A DNA stretch of 64,000 nucleotides from Azospira restricta (GTDB lineage: Bacteria > Pseudomonadota > Gammaproteobacteria > Burkholderiales > Rhodocyclaceae). The notes beneath the pieces were generated by a model. It ran no database searches. It worked only from the letters and a program-made list of their open reading frames with translations, and was not told the origin of the DNA. Shown in pieces: positions 36,710-45,417 of this stretch (positions are counted from its first letter, which is position 1; each line of letters opens with the position of its first letter). The stretch lies in the NCBI RefSeq assembly GCF_016858125.1, contig NZ_CP064781.1, forward strand, positions 310,001 through 374,000. Direction: 5' to 3'. The translations under genes were made by a program, and so were the position numbers.

Positions 36710-37033
36710 ATGTCCGCCATCCGTCCCACCACCTCGCCGCCGCCGTCGTCTTACGCTGCCCCCGAGCGCCCGCGCCGGGAATCGCGCGTCGCCGTGCAGC
36801 CGGTCCAGCTCGAGCGGGAGGTCGAGGCCGACCGCCGCCGCTCGCTGCGCGAGGAACTCGACGCCGCCGACGAGCGCCGGCCGCTTGCCGACGGCGACGC
36901 GGCGGCGCCGGGCGTCGAACAGCTGGTCGCGCAGATCGGCCTGCTCGGCGAGGACGCGCTGCGCGTGCTGCAGCCGATCGCGCCGGAAGTGCGCCGGCTG
37001 GTCGAGCCCGACCACGTCGACGAACAGGCGTGA
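36710..37033 (+). CDS. Small charged hypothetical protein
   Basis: Encodes 107 aa beginning MSAIRPTTSPPPSSYAAPER. The N-terminal third is Pro/Ser/Arg-rich and looks disordered; the rest is rich in Arg, Glu and Asp with a predicted helix around LLGEDALRVLQPIAPEVRRL. No family was recognised. A second frame over the same DNA is also open but has a basic, low-complexity translation, so I prefer this one. A terminator follows at 37073-37102. Confidence 0.5.
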   Translation: MSAIRPTTSPPPSSYAAPERPRRESRVAVQPVQLEREVEADRRRSLREELDAADERRPLADGDAAAPGVEQLVAQIGLLGEDALRVLQPIAPEVRRLVEPDHVDEQA

Positions 37034-37072
37034 GCGGCTTGCGGTAGAATCCGGCGAACGATTCACGCGCCG

Positions 37073-37102
37073 CGCCCCGGTCCGCCGGGGCGCTTCGTTT
37101 TT
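37073..37102 (+). terminator. Rho-independent terminator
   Basis: CGCCCCGG and CCGGGGCG pair around TCCG to make an 8-bp GC stem, followed by CTTCGTTTTT. It lies 40 bp after the small gene and just before rep. Confidence 0.75.
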
Positions 37103-37132
37103 CTCCGACGCATTTCCGCCGCCTCCCGCCCG

Positions 37133-39127
37133 ATGTCCGCCCACCTCAACGCCCCGCAACGCGAAGCCATCCGCTACCTCGACGGACCGCTCTTGGTCCT
37201 CGCCGGCGCCGGCTCGGGCAAGACGCGGGTGATCACGCACAAGATCGCCTACCTGATCCAGGAATGCGGCATGAAGCCGTCGAACATCGCGGCGATCACC
37301 TTCACCAACAAGGCGGCGCGGGAGATGCAGGAGCGCGTCGGCACGCTGCTCGAGGGCACCTCGACCGGCGGCCTGACCATCTGCACCTTCCACGCGCTCG
37401 GCGTGCGCATCCTGCGCGAGGAGGCGAAGGTCCTCGGCTACAAGCCGAACTTCTCGATCTTCGACTCGACCGACTGCTACGGCATCGTCTCCGACCTCGC
37501 GGGCAGCGTCGACAAGGCGACCATCCGGAAGCTGCAGAACGTCATCTCGAACTGGAAGAACGCGCTGGTCACGCCGGACATGGCGGTGAAGCTGGCGCAG
37601 GACGACACCGAGGCGCTCGCCGCGCGCGCCTACCGCGACTACGCGGCGACGCTGAAGGCCTACCAGGCGGTCGACTTCGACGACCTGATCATGCTGCCGG
37701 TCGAACTGTTCGAGAAGCACCCCGAGGTGCGCGAGAAGTGGCAGAACCGGCTGCGCTACATCCTCGTCGACGAGTACCAGGACACCAACGCCTGCCAGTA
37801 CAAGCTGTTGAAGCTGCTGACCGGCCCTCGCGCGATGTTCACCGCGGTCGGCGACGACGACCAGGCGATCTACGGCTGGCGCGGCGCCGACATCGAGAAC
37901 CTGCGCGGCCTGCCGCGCGACTACCCGAACCTGAAGCTGGTCAAGCTCGAGCAGAACTACCGCTCGACGGTGCGCATCCTGAAGGCGGCGAACGCGCTGA
38001 TCGCCAACAACGAGAAGCTGTTCGAGAAGAAGCTGTGGTCCGACCTGGGCATGGGCGACCTGATCAGCGTCACCGCCTGCAAGGATCCGGAGAGCGAGGC
38101 CGAAGCGGTGGTGATGAAGCTGCAGGCGCACAAGTTCGAGCACCGCACGACCTTCTCCGACTACGCGATCCTCTACCGCAGCAACCACCAGGCACGCATC
38201 TTCGAGCAGTACCTGAGGAACCAGAAGGTGCCCTACCTGCTCTCCGGCGGCCAGTCCTTCTTCGACAAGGCCGAGATCAAGGACATCACCGCCTACCTGC
38301 GCCTGCTGGCCAACTCCGACGACGACCCGGCCTTCATCCGCGCCGTGACCACGCCCAAGCGCGGCGTCGGCGGCAGCACGCTGGAGGCACTCGGCACCTA
38401 CGCCGGCGAGCGCCACATTTCGCTGTTCGCCGCGGTCTTCGAGGAGGGCTTCGCGCACCGCGTCGCTTCGCGCCAGCTCGACCCGCTGCTCGAATTCTGC
38501 GAGTTCATCAACCGCATGGAATGGCGCGCGAAGAAGGAACCGCCGGGGCAGGTACTGCCCGACCTGCTCGCCGCCATCGGCTACGAGACCTGGCTGTACG
38601 ACCACGAGGAACCGCGCGCCGCCGACAGCAAGTGGAAGAACGTGCAGGAGTTCACCGCCTGGCTGACCAGGAAGGGCGAAGAGGACGAGAAGACCCTGAT
38701 CGACCTGACGCAGACGATCGCGCTGATCAACCTGCTCGACAAGGGCGAGTCGGATTTCGACGGCGTCCAGCTGTCGACGCTGCACGCGGCCAAGGGCCTC
38801 GAATACAAGCACGTCTTCCTGGTCGGCATCGAGGAAGGCCTGCTGCCGCACCGAGAGTCGCAGGACCCGGTAAAGATCGAGGAGGAGCGCCGGCTGATGT
38901 ACGTCGGCATCACCCGCGCCCAACGCAGCCTGCACGTCACGCACTGCGAGCGGCGGCCGGCGGGCAAGGAATGGAACCCGTGCGAGCCGTCGCGCTTCAT
39001 CGCCGAGATGGGCAAGGACGACCTGCGCTTTTCCGGCGGCAAGGCGGCCGGCGGCGAGCCGGACAAGGCCTCGTCGGGCGCCCGGCTGGCGGCGATGAAG
39101 GCGCTGCTGTCCGGCGCGAAATCCTGA
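37133..39127 (+). CDS. rep: ATP-dependent DNA helicase Rep (UvrD/Rep superfamily 1)
   Basis: Encodes 664 aa, close to Rep of E. coli in length. VLAGAGSGKTRVITHKIAYL is the Walker A region, ILVDEYQDTNACQYKLL is motif II, GDDDQAIYGWRGAD motif III, VQLSTLHAAKGLEYKHVF motif V and LMYVGITRAQRSLHVTHC motif VI. All helicase motifs look intact. It unwinds DNA 3' to 5' at stalled forks. The stop touches the stop of the opposite-strand GGDEF/EAL gene (TGATCA). Confidence 0.93.
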   Translation: MSAHLNAPQREAIRYLDGPLLVLAGAGSGKTRVITHKIAYLIQECGMKPSNIAAITFTNKAAREMQERVGTLLEGTSTGGLTICTFHALGVRILREEAKVLGYKPNFSIFDSTDCYGIVSDLAGSVDKATIRKLQNVISNWKNALVTPDMAVKLAQDDTEALAARAYRDYAATLKAYQAVDFDDLIMLPVELFEKHPEVREKWQNRLRYILVDEYQDTNACQYKLLKLLTGPRAMFTAVGDDDQAIYGWRGADIENLRGLPRDYPNLKLVKLEQNYRSTVRILKAANALIANNEKLFEKKLWSDLGMGDLISVTACKDPESEAEAVVMKLQAHKFEHRTTFSDYAILYRSNHQARIFEQYLRNQKVPYLLSGGQSFFDKAEIKDITAYLRLLANSDDDPAFIRAVTTPKRGVGGSTLEALGTYAGERHISLFAAVFEEGFAHRVASRQLDPLLEFCEFINRMEWRAKKEPPGQVLPDLLAAIGYETWLYDHEEPRAADSKWKNVQEFTAWLTRKGEEDEKTLIDLTQTIALINLLDKGESDFDGVQLSTLHAAKGLEYKHVFLVGIEEGLLPHRESQDPVKIEEERRLMYVGITRAQRSLHVTHCERRPAGKEWNPCEPSRFIAEMGKDDLRFSGGKAAGGEPDKASSGARLAAMKALLSGAKS

Positions 39128-41005
39128 TCAGGCGTTGGCGGCGAGGTATTGCGCCACCTGCGCCGCCGGCATCGGGCGCGCGAACAGGTAGCCCTGGCCG
39201 AGATCGCAGCCGAGGTTGAGCAGCGCCTCCGCCTGCGCTGTCGTCTCGATGCCCTCGGCGATCACCGTCAGGCCGAGGCTGTGCGCGAGCGCGATGATCG
39301 CCGTCGCGATCGCCAGGTCGTTCTGGTCCTTCGGCAGGTCGCCGACGAAGCTGCGGTCGATCTTCAGCGTGTCGATCGGCAGCCGCTTCAGGTAGCTCAT
39401 CGACGAGTAGCCGGTGCCGAAGTCGTCGATCGCCAGCTTCACCCCCAGCGCCTGCAGCTGCTGGAAGGTCTCTATCTGCGCGTGCACGTTCTCCATCACC
39501 ATCGATTCGGTCAGTTCCAGCTCCAGCCAGTCGGCCGGCACCGCGCAGTCGGCGATCAACTGCGCGATGCGACGGGTGATGTCGTCGACGCGCAGCTGCC
39601 GCGTCGACAGGTTGACCGCGACGTGCAGCTTGTCGCGCCGGCCGTCGTTCCACCGCCGCAGGTCGTTCAGCGCCTGCGTGATGACCCATTCGCCGATCGG
39701 CACGATCAGGCCGCTGTCCTCGGCGATCGGGATGAAATCGGCCGGCGACACGTTGCCGTGCTCCGGGCTGTGCCAGCGCAGCAGCGCCTCGAAGCCGAGT
39801 ACCCGGCGGCGCATCAGGTCGACCTTCGGCTGGTAGTGCAGCGCCAGCTCGCCGCCCTGCAGCGCGCCGCGCAGGCTGCTCTCCAGCGACACGCGCTTCT
39901 TCACGTTGAGGTTCATCGCCGGCACGAACAGTTCGAAGACGTTCTTGCCGGCGACCTTGGCCTGGTACATCGCGGTGTCGGCGTTGCGGATCAGCGTCCG
40001 GCTGTCCTCGGCGTCCTCCGGGAAGAAGGCGACGCCGATGCTGGCGGTGACGAAGAAGTCCTGCCCCTCGATCGGGAAGGGCTGGCCGATGCTCTCGATC
40101 AGCTTGGCGCAAACCTGCGTCGCCTCGCTGCGCGCCGACAGCCCCTTCAGGATCACCGCGAACTCATCGCCGCCGAGCCGGGCGACGATGTCGTCGCGGC
40201 GCAGCGAGCGCAGGATGCGCTGCGCCACCATGCGCAGCAGCTCGTCGCCGGCCTGGTGGCCGAGCGTGTCGTTGACCTGCTTGAAGTTGTCGAGGTCGAG
40301 CAGCAGCATTGCGACGTTCTCGTCGAAGCTGGCCGCCTCGTCGATCGCGAACTCCAGCCGCTCGTTGAAGGCGTTGCGATTGGCCAGCCCGGTCACCGGA
40401 TCGACGTGCGCCAGGTGGCGCAGGTTCTGCTCGGCCTGGCGCACCGACTGGCGCACGCGCGACAGCAGGCCGACGGCGAGCAGCAGCGCGATCGCCGCCA
40501 CCGCCGCCGACGACAGCGCGTAGATGCCCAGCCGGCGCTCGACCGAGGACATCGAGATGACCACGTAAACACGGCCGAGCAGCGCCCCCTGGTGCGTCAC
40601 CGGCGCCACCAGCTCCAGCCGCGAGGTGCGGAAGCGGTGGTCGCTATCGCCCAGTTCGCCCACCGCCGGCACCGCCTCGGCGAAATCCGGCGGATAGGCG
40701 GCGAGGCGCGCGCCGTCCTGATCGACCAGCACCGCGCCGAGCACGATCGGCGACGCGCGCAGGCTGCCGACGATTTCCGCGGCGGTCTGTGAGTCGCGGA
40801 AGACCAGCGCCGCCGACAGGTTGTCGGCGACGACCGCCGCCTTGACGCGCGAGTCCTCGAGCAGCGCGCTACGCAACGTGAAGAATTCGACGATGACCAG
40901 CAGCACCACCGCCAACAGCAGTGCCGCGCCGGCCGCCATCGCGCTGGCGAAGAGCAGGCGATAGCTGATCCGCGGCGAATGCGGGGAATGGTCGTCGCGC
41001 ATCAT
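39128..41005 (-). CDS. Membrane GGDEF-EAL c-di-GMP protein with periplasmic sensor
   Basis: Encodes 625 aa from the ATG at 41005, overlapping the YfiR-like stop by 4 bp. Two membrane helices (about residues 18-43 and 160-180) bracket a periplasmic domain of the CHASE8 type seen in YfiN. The GGDEF domain has VARLGGDEFAVILKG intact; the EAL domain has LGFEALLRW, LELELTESMVMENV, AIDDFGTGYSS and VIAEGIETTAQAEAL, also intact. Both c-di-GMP synthesis and breakdown are therefore possible. The YfiR-like gene before it suggests periplasmic repression, as in the YfiBNR system. Confidence 0.93.
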   Translation of the reverse strand: MMRDDHSPHSPRISYRLLFASAMAAGAALLLAVVLLVIVEFFTLRSALLEDSRVKAAVVADNLSAALVFRDSQTAAEIVGSLRASPIVLGAVLVDQDGARLAAYPPDFAEAVPAVGELGDSDHRFRTSRLELVAPVTHQGALLGRVYVVISMSSVERRLGIYALSSAAVAAIALLLAVGLLSRVRQSVRQAEQNLRHLAHVDPVTGLANRNAFNERLEFAIDEAASFDENVAMLLLDLDNFKQVNDTLGHQAGDELLRMVAQRILRSLRRDDIVARLGGDEFAVILKGLSARSEATQVCAKLIESIGQPFPIEGQDFFVTASIGVAFFPEDAEDSRTLIRNADTAMYQAKVAGKNVFELFVPAMNLNVKKRVSLESSLRGALQGGELALHYQPKVDLMRRRVLGFEALLRWHSPEHGNVSPADFIPIAEDSGLIVPIGEWVITQALNDLRRWNDGRRDKLHVAVNLSTRQLRVDDITRRIAQLIADCAVPADWLELELTESMVMENVHAQIETFQQLQALGVKLAIDDFGTGYSSMSYLKRLPIDTLKIDRSFVGDLPKDQNDLAIATAIIALAHSLGLTVIAEGIETTAQAEALLNLGCDLGQGYLFARPMPAAQVAQYLAANA

Positions 41006-41532
41006 TGCACGCTCTTCGCGAGACGCAGCAGGCGCGACGAAATGACCAATCCGGCCCGCCCGGCGCGCGTGTTGTCGACGATGAACGACATCCGCCCGGC
41101 ATCGACCGCCATGCCGATCATCATCCCCTCGCGGATCAGGTCGGCGTCGTCGGTGACGGTGAGCACCGCCCCGCCCTCGCTGGCACGGCGGATCGCCGCC
41201 ACGCGCGGGCGGTCGCCCTCGGTGGCGACGACCACCTGACAATCGCCCGCGTTCGCATCGGCGAGCGGAAGCAGCACGATCCTGCGCTCATTCACCACCT
41301 TGCCGGAGACTGCCTGCAGCGCCATGTACAGCGCCGACCCCTGGCTGGCGCAGACGGTCAGCGACGGCCCCTTCAGCGTATCCTTCGGCCACTGCGTGAA
41401 CTGCACGAAGTTGTAGATGAAGGCCGCCTTCAGGTCGTGCTCCGGCACCTGCTGCGCCTGCGCCCCCGCCGCCGCGGCGAAGACGGCCGCGCTGGCGCAG
41501 AGCAGCCGACGGAACAGGGAGGCGGGGCGCAT
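41002..41532 (-). CDS. YfiR family periplasmic protein
   Basis: Encodes 176 aa from the ATG at 41532. A signal peptide (LLCASAAVFAAAAGAQA) precedes HDLKAAFIYNFVQFTQWPKD, the DUF4154/YfiR hallmark, and it ends with RAGLVISSRLLRLAKSV. In Pseudomonas, YfiR binds and inhibits the YfiN cyclase in the periplasm. Here it overlaps a CHASE8-type GGDEF/EAL gene and follows a TonB receptor by 11 bp, so it probably connects an outer-membrane signal to c-di-GMP. Confidence 0.9.
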   Translation of the reverse strand: MRPASLFRRLLCASAAVFAAAAGAQAQQVPEHDLKAAFIYNFVQFTQWPKDTLKGPSLTVCASQGSALYMALQAVSGKVVNERRIVLLPLADANAGDCQVVVATEGDRPRVAAIRRASEGGAVLTVTDDADLIREGMMIGMAVDAGRMSFIVDNTRAGRAGLVISSRLLRLAKSVQ

Positions 41533-41543
41533 CCGGCGCGATC

Positions 41544-43517
41544 TCAGAAACGGTAGCTCAGCTTCAGGCGGAAGTTCCGCCCGTTCTGCTCGACGCGGTC
41601 GATCGGATCGAGCTCGCTGCCCGCCGGATCGTAGTAGCGCCGGTCGAACAGGTTGTAGAGCGTGGCCGAGACTTCCAGGTCGCGCGCCAGCCGCGGCGCG
41701 ACCAGCGTCAGGTTGGCGATGGCGAAGCCGGGCGCCTCGCCGCGCACCTCGCTCTTGCGGCTGGACATCGCCTGCACCTCCACGCCGGCGAGCAGGCGCT
41801 CGCCAAGGAAGGGCGCGGTCAGGTTGGCCTTGAACAGGCGCGCCGGCGAATTGGTGATGCGTTCGCCGCTCGCGCCGTCCTCGGCACGCTGCCAGCTGGC
41901 GCCGACGCGTACCGCAAGGCCACCGGCGAAGCGGCCGCTCCACTCCAGCTCGACGCCGCGCGCGCGCACGCTGGCGACGTTGGCGAAATAGAAGCGGTCG
42001 GCAACCGCATCGTACTGCTGCACGATCAGGTCCTCGACGTCGTTGCGGTAGACGCTGGCAACCACGCGCTGCTGCGGCGACAGCGCGTGCTCGAGCACCA
42101 GCTCGCGGCTGCGGATCGTCTCCGGTTTCAGCGCCGGGTTGGTACGATAACCGCTCGGCGTGTCGGTCGCGTAATGCCGCTCGAACGCGTTCGGCGGCCG
42201 GTAGGCCTCGCCGTAGAGCAGCTTCACCGCGGTCTGCGGCAGCGGCTTGTAGATCAGCGCGAGGCGCGGGCTGGAGGCGCTCGGCGCATCGTCGATATGG
42301 TCGTAACGCACGCCGGCGTTGAACAGCACGCGCTCGCCGAGCGCGATCTCGTCCTGCAGGTAGAGGCCCTGCGTATGGCCGTCGGTGCGCGAATCGAGGT
42401 AGGAGGCGTAGGGCGCGACGTCGAAGTTCTTCTGCCGGATGCCGGTATCGCGGCGGTACTCGGCGCCGGCGACGATGCGGTGGCCGCGGAAGTGCGTGCT
42501 GGTCAGCTGCAGTTCGCCGCCCCACATGCGCCCCTCGGCCTCGTCGCGGTTGGTGTAGAGCGGCGGCCCGTAGATGAAGTCGCCGCGGTAGCGGTATTCC
42601 TGTGCATAGCCGCGCGCGCTCAGCGCCAGCTCGGGCGCGAGCGCCTTGCGGTACTCGGCGCTGAACGACGCGCTTTCGTCCACCGACTCGGAACCGCGGG
42701 CATTGAACACCTGCCCGAACGACGCCGTCGGATTCTCCTTCGTGCGGCGCCCTGCCATCAGCCCGAGCGTCAGCTCTGCGCTGCGCAGCTTGGCGAAGAA
42801 CGAGCCACTGCGGTCGCCGTCGAGGTCGTCGGCACGACCGCCGTGCGCCGGATAGCGGTGGTCCTGGCCGCGCTGGTAGTAGCCGCTGGCGGACAGCAGC
42901 CAGTCGCTCCCGTCATCGCGCACGGCGCCGTGCGTCAGCCGCAGCTTGCCGGTGCCGTAGCTGCCGGCAGCGGCTGCCGCCTCGCTGCCGCGGTAGTCGC
43001 TGCCGTTCCTGGTGATGACGTTGATCACGCCGAAGAAGGCGTTCGAACCGTAGACCGACGAGCCGGCGCCCGGCACGAACTCGACGCGCTCGATCAAATC
43101 GACGTCGAGCGGCGACTCGCTGCCGACCATCGCCTGGTTGAAGACGCTGTCGTTCTGGCGGATGCCGTCGACCAGCAGCAGGATGCGGCTGTTGTAGTCG
43201 CCCGAGCGGGCGAAGCCGCGCACGCCGACGTAGCTGAAATAACGATCGTAGGAAACATAGACGCCGCGCAGCGAGGCGATCACTTCGCCCAGCGTGCGAT
43301 AGCCGAAGCGGCGGATTTCGTCGGCGGTAACCACCGACACCGCCGCCGGTGCGTCGATCGCCTGCTGCCGGAACTTCGACGCACTCTGCACCTCGACCTG
43401 CATCAGCTGCTCGATCGGCAGCGCCGTCAGGTCGGCCACCACGGCGCGGCCATCGCCGATGCCGCAGGCCAGCAGCCATGCCGCCGCCATCGCGTGCCGA
43501 TACGCCTGTCGTCCCAT
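41544..43517 (-). CDS. TonB-dependent outer membrane receptor
   Basis: Encodes 657 aa. After a signal peptide the plug domain begins with IEQLMQVEVQSASKFRQQA, followed by YNSRILLLVDGIRQNDSVF and SSVYGSNAFFGVINVITRNG. A 22-strand barrel follows and the protein ends in LKLSYRF with the C-terminal Phe needed for barrel assembly. TonB receptors import siderophores, cobalamin or glycans. The short plug and the operon with YfiR and GGDEF/EAL genes suggest signalling as well as uptake. The ligand is unknown. Confidence 0.92.
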   Translation of the reverse strand: MGRQAYRHAMAAAWLLACGIGDGRAVVADLTALPIEQLMQVEVQSASKFRQQAIDAPAAVSVVTADEIRRFGYRTLGEVIASLRGVYVSYDRYFSYVGVRGFARSGDYNSRILLLVDGIRQNDSVFNQAMVGSESPLDVDLIERVEFVPGAGSSVYGSNAFFGVINVITRNGSDYRGSEAAAAAGSYGTGKLRLTHGAVRDDGSDWLLSASGYYQRGQDHRYPAHGGRADDLDGDRSGSFFAKLRSAELTLGLMAGRRTKENPTASFGQVFNARGSESVDESASFSAEYRKALAPELALSARGYAQEYRYRGDFIYGPPLYTNRDEAEGRMWGGELQLTSTHFRGHRIVAGAEYRRDTGIRQKNFDVAPYASYLDSRTDGHTQGLYLQDEIALGERVLFNAGVRYDHIDDAPSASSPRLALIYKPLPQTAVKLLYGEAYRPPNAFERHYATDTPSGYRTNPALKPETIRSRELVLEHALSPQQRVVASVYRNDVEDLIVQQYDAVADRFYFANVASVRARGVELEWSGRFAGGLAVRVGASWQRAEDGASGERITNSPARLFKANLTAPFLGERLLAGVEVQAMSSRKSEVRGEAPGFAIANLTLVAPRLARDLEVSATLYNLFDRRYYDPAGSELDPIDRVEQNGRNFRLKLSYRF

Positions 43518-43708
43518 CCCGCCTCCCCCGCTGTTTGTTCGATCGCGTTTGATTAACGATTTTAAACCGTGCGATCACATTACGTTACAGCAAGTTACCC
43601 AACTCCTGACTACCGGCGGGCAACCCGCCGCGTTGTTCGCTGCAAGGCCGGAACGAAAACGACCGATCCGGCCGGGAAGCACAATCAACCCACGTCAAGG
43701 AGATTCAA

Positions 43709-44074
43709 ATGCTGAAGAAGATCATCGCCCTCACCATCGCCGCCGCCTTCGGTACCGCCGCCCTCGCCCAGAGCGCGACCCCGGCGACGCCGGCAACCCC
43801 GGCCACGCCGGCGAAACCCGCGGTCGAAGCCGCCAAGCCGGCGACCCCGGCCACTCCCGCGACGCCGGCCGCGGCTGCGACGCCGGCCGCCGAAAAGAAG
43901 GCCGATGCCGCCAAGCCGGAGATGAAGAAGGAAAGCAAGAAGACGCCGAAGGCCAAGGGCGAAGCGAAGGGCGTCGAGAAGAAGTCCGACGCCGCTCCGG
44001 CCGCCGCGCCGGCCGCCACGCCGGCGGCAGCGGCTGCCCCGGCCGCCGCGAAGCCGGCCGAAGCCAAGAAGTAA
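43709..44074 (+). CDS. Exported Ala/Pro/Lys-rich low-complexity protein
   Basis: Encodes 121 aa with AAGGAGA upstream of the start. The signal peptide is KKIIALTIAAAFGTAALAQS. Everything after it is low complexity: repeats of the triplet ATP in the first half, then a Lys/Glu-rich segment, then Ala/Pro again. The mature product should be a disordered, basic periplasmic protein. I recognise no family; similar Ala/Pro/Lys-rich exported proteins occur in related bacteria. A strong terminator follows at 44090. Confidence 0.75.
   Translation: MLKKIIALTIAAAFGTAALAQSATPATPATPATPAKPAVEAAKPATPATPATPAAAATPAAEKKADAAKPEMKKESKKTPKAKGEAKGVEKKSDAAPAAAPAATPAAAAAPAAAKPAEAKK
43775..43870 (+). repeat. 9-bp-period in-gene repeat encoding Ala-Thr-Pro
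   Basis: Units of the form GCGACCCCG with changes only at third positions recur four times from 43775 to 43810 and about three times again from 43841. Third-position variation shows selection or age at the protein level rather than a fresh DNA expansion. Confidence 0.75.
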
Positions 44075-44089
44075 TCCGGCGGTGCCAGC

Positions 44090-44122
44090 AAAAAGGGGAT
44101 GCCCGCTGGCATCCCCTTTTTT
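44090..44122. terminator. Bidirectional Rho-independent terminator
   Basis: AAAAAGGGGATGCC pairs with GGCATCCCCTTTTTT around a CGCT loop. A-tract and T-tract make it active on both strands, ending the low-complexity gene from the left and the cytochrome gene from the right. Confidence 0.9.
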
Positions 44123-44139
44123 GTCGAGCGGCCGCCCGC

Positions 44140-44586
44140 TTACTTGGAGAGGCCGACCAGATGCTCGACCGCGGCCTTCACTTCGGCGTCGCTGAGATCG
44201 GCGGCGCCGCCCTTCGGCGGCATCGCGCCCTTGCCGTTGATCACGCTCTTCACCAGTTCGGCCGTCCCCTTGGCGATGCGCGGCGCCCACGCCGCCTTGT
44301 CGCCGGTCTTCGGCGCGCCGGCGGCGCCGGCGGCATGGCAGGCCTGGCACACCGTGCCGTACACCGCGGCGCCGTCGCGCGGCTTGCCACTGGCGGCCGG
44401 TGCCGCCTTCTGCAATTCGACGCGCGCGACCGGCTGGATGCGCTGGTCGGCGTCGTCGCTGCCGGTGCCGGCCGGGGCCGTACCCTTGCCCAGCCTCGAC
44501 AGCGGCACCAGCGCCACGACCAGCAGCACGGCGACGGCGATGACCACGTACATGATCGACGTGGAGGAGTGGGGTTTCTCTGCCAT
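44140..44586 (-). CDS. Membrane-anchored cytochrome c5 family protein
   Basis: Encodes 148 aa. An uncleaved N-terminal helix (IMYVVIAVAVLLVVALVPLS) is followed by a linker and one c-type heme site, YGTVCQACHAAGAAGAPKTG, with the axial Met in GAMPPKGGAADLSD. This is the small monoheme cytochrome c5 pattern. It faces the periplasm and should carry electrons between respiratory complexes. No other respiratory gene is adjacent. Confidence 0.93.
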   Translation of the reverse strand: MAEKPHSSTSIMYVVIAVAVLLVVALVPLSRLGKGTAPAGTGSDDADQRIQPVARVELQKAAPAASGKPRDGAAVYGTVCQACHAAGAAGAPKTGDKAAWAPRIAKGTAELVKSVINGKGAMPPKGGAADLSDAEVKAAVEHLVGLSK

Positions 44587-44662
44587 GGGGTGTTTCCTTT
44601 AATGATTGTTGATCTAAGGCATTGATTATATCGCCCTTCCCCCTGCTGCCAGAAGGGTCAAG

Positions 44663-44691
44663 TTGGACGCGGCGGACGAAACCCGTTATCC
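44663..44691 (+). promoter_or_regulatory. Promoter of tRNA-Arg
   Basis: TTGGAC at 44663-44668 and TTATCC at 44686-44691 are separated by 17 bp, and the tRNA begins 17 bases after the -10 box. Spacing is ideal although both hexamers are imperfect. Confidence 0.6.
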
Positions 44692-44707
44692 TTGACGCCC
44701 TTTCCGC

Positions 44708-44784
44708 GCGCCCGTAGCTCAGCTGGATAGAGTACTGCCCTCCGAAGGCAGGGGTCGGACGTTCGAATCGTCTCGGGCGCGCCA
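44708..44784 (+). tRNA. tRNA-Arg (anticodon CCG)
   Basis: A full cloverleaf can be folded: acceptor GCGCCCG with CGGGCGC, discriminator G and encoded CCA (44782-44784). The D arm contains AGCTCAGCTGGATAGAGT. The anticodon stem CTGCC/GGCAG holds the loop CTCCGAA, giving anticodon CCG. The T arm carries TTCGAAT. It reads CGG codons. A terminator follows directly. Confidence 0.95.
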
Positions 44785-44796
44785 AGAACAAATCAG

Positions 44797-44830
44797 AGGG
44801 CCGGTTCCGCAAGGAGCCGGCCCTTTCGCT
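44797..44830 (+). terminator. Rho-independent terminator after tRNA-Arg
   Basis: AGGGCCGGTTCC pairs with GGAGCCGGCCCT around a GCAA loop, followed by a T-rich stretch. It ends the tRNA transcript just before the opposing TerB-like gene. Confidence 0.75.
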
Positions 44831-44832
44831 TT

Positions 44833-45306
44833 TCAGCCCGGCGCCAGCCCGGTCGCTTCGCGTGCCCGCTGCTTGGCGGCGACGTAGTCGGCGTGGCCGA
44901 CGTGCAGCAGGTCGGCGATCTTGCGCATCAGGTGCGCCTCGTGCGCGTCGAGGTGGCCGTCGCACATCGCGACGCGCCACAGGTTCTCGACGATGCGCAC
45001 CTTCTGCGCCGCGTCGCAGGCCGTGTTGATCAGCGACGTGAACTGGTGGTAGCCGCTGGCCTGGCGCGCCTCCTCCTCGGCCAGCGCCAGCAGCGCCGCG
45101 AGCTGCGCGGGATCGAGGGCGAACTCGCGGCGCAGCGTGGCGACCACCGACTCGCGCTCGGCGTCGGCGATTTCCCGGTCCATGCGCATCATCTCGACCA
45201 GCAGCGCGGCGGTGGCAAGCTGCAGCGCCTTCTCGCCGTCGGCCTCGGCCGGGCGGGCGCCGGGTTCGATGAACTGGCTGAAGAATTCCCTGATGCCGGC
45301 AATCAT
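44833..45306 (-). CDS. TerB-like protein
   Basis: Encodes 157 aa from the ATG at 45306. The all-helical pattern with ALQLATAALLVEMMRMDREI and ENLWRVAMCDGHLDAHEAHL is that of the TerB/DjlA-like domain, whose acidic residues bind metal. The family name comes from tellurite resistance, but isolated TerB proteins without other ter genes, as here, have no established role. It has no signal peptide and ends facing the tRNA terminator. Confidence 0.82.
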   Translation of the reverse strand: MIAGIREFFSQFIEPGARPAEADGEKALQLATAALLVEMMRMDREIADAERESVVATLRREFALDPAQLAALLALAEEEARQASGYHQFTSLINTACDAAQKVRIVENLWRVAMCDGHLDAHEAHLMRKIADLLHVGHADYVAAKQRAREATGLAPG

Positions 45307-45417
45307 GTCGCGCTCCCTGGCGTGCGCCGGCGACGCCGGCGCGATGCCACGGATTGTAGCCGAGCGATCCGCCGCACACTTCGCCGCCAGGCCATCTACA
45401 CTGTGCAGGCGCGACCT

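Noticed and set aside
36672-37232. Alternative plus-strand frame overlapping the small charged protein gene
   Set aside because: Pro/Arg/Ser-rich low-complexity translation that runs through a strong terminator and into rep.
36653-38944. 763-codon minus-strand frame opposite rep
   Set aside because: Translation is Val/Leu/Arg/Gln-rich without motifs, while the plus strand encodes a complete Rep helicase.
43775-43870. Short tandem repeats as a CRISPR array
   Set aside because: Units are 9 bp, contiguous, in frame with a coding sequence and have no spacers.
44708-44784. tRNA-Arg as an integration site for a genomic island
   Set aside because: No integrase gene and no repeat of the tRNA 3' end was found nearby; flanking genes are ordinary.
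44833-45306. Tellurite resistance determinant
   Set aside because: Only a single TerB-like domain is present; no terC, terD, terE or terZ genes lie nearby.
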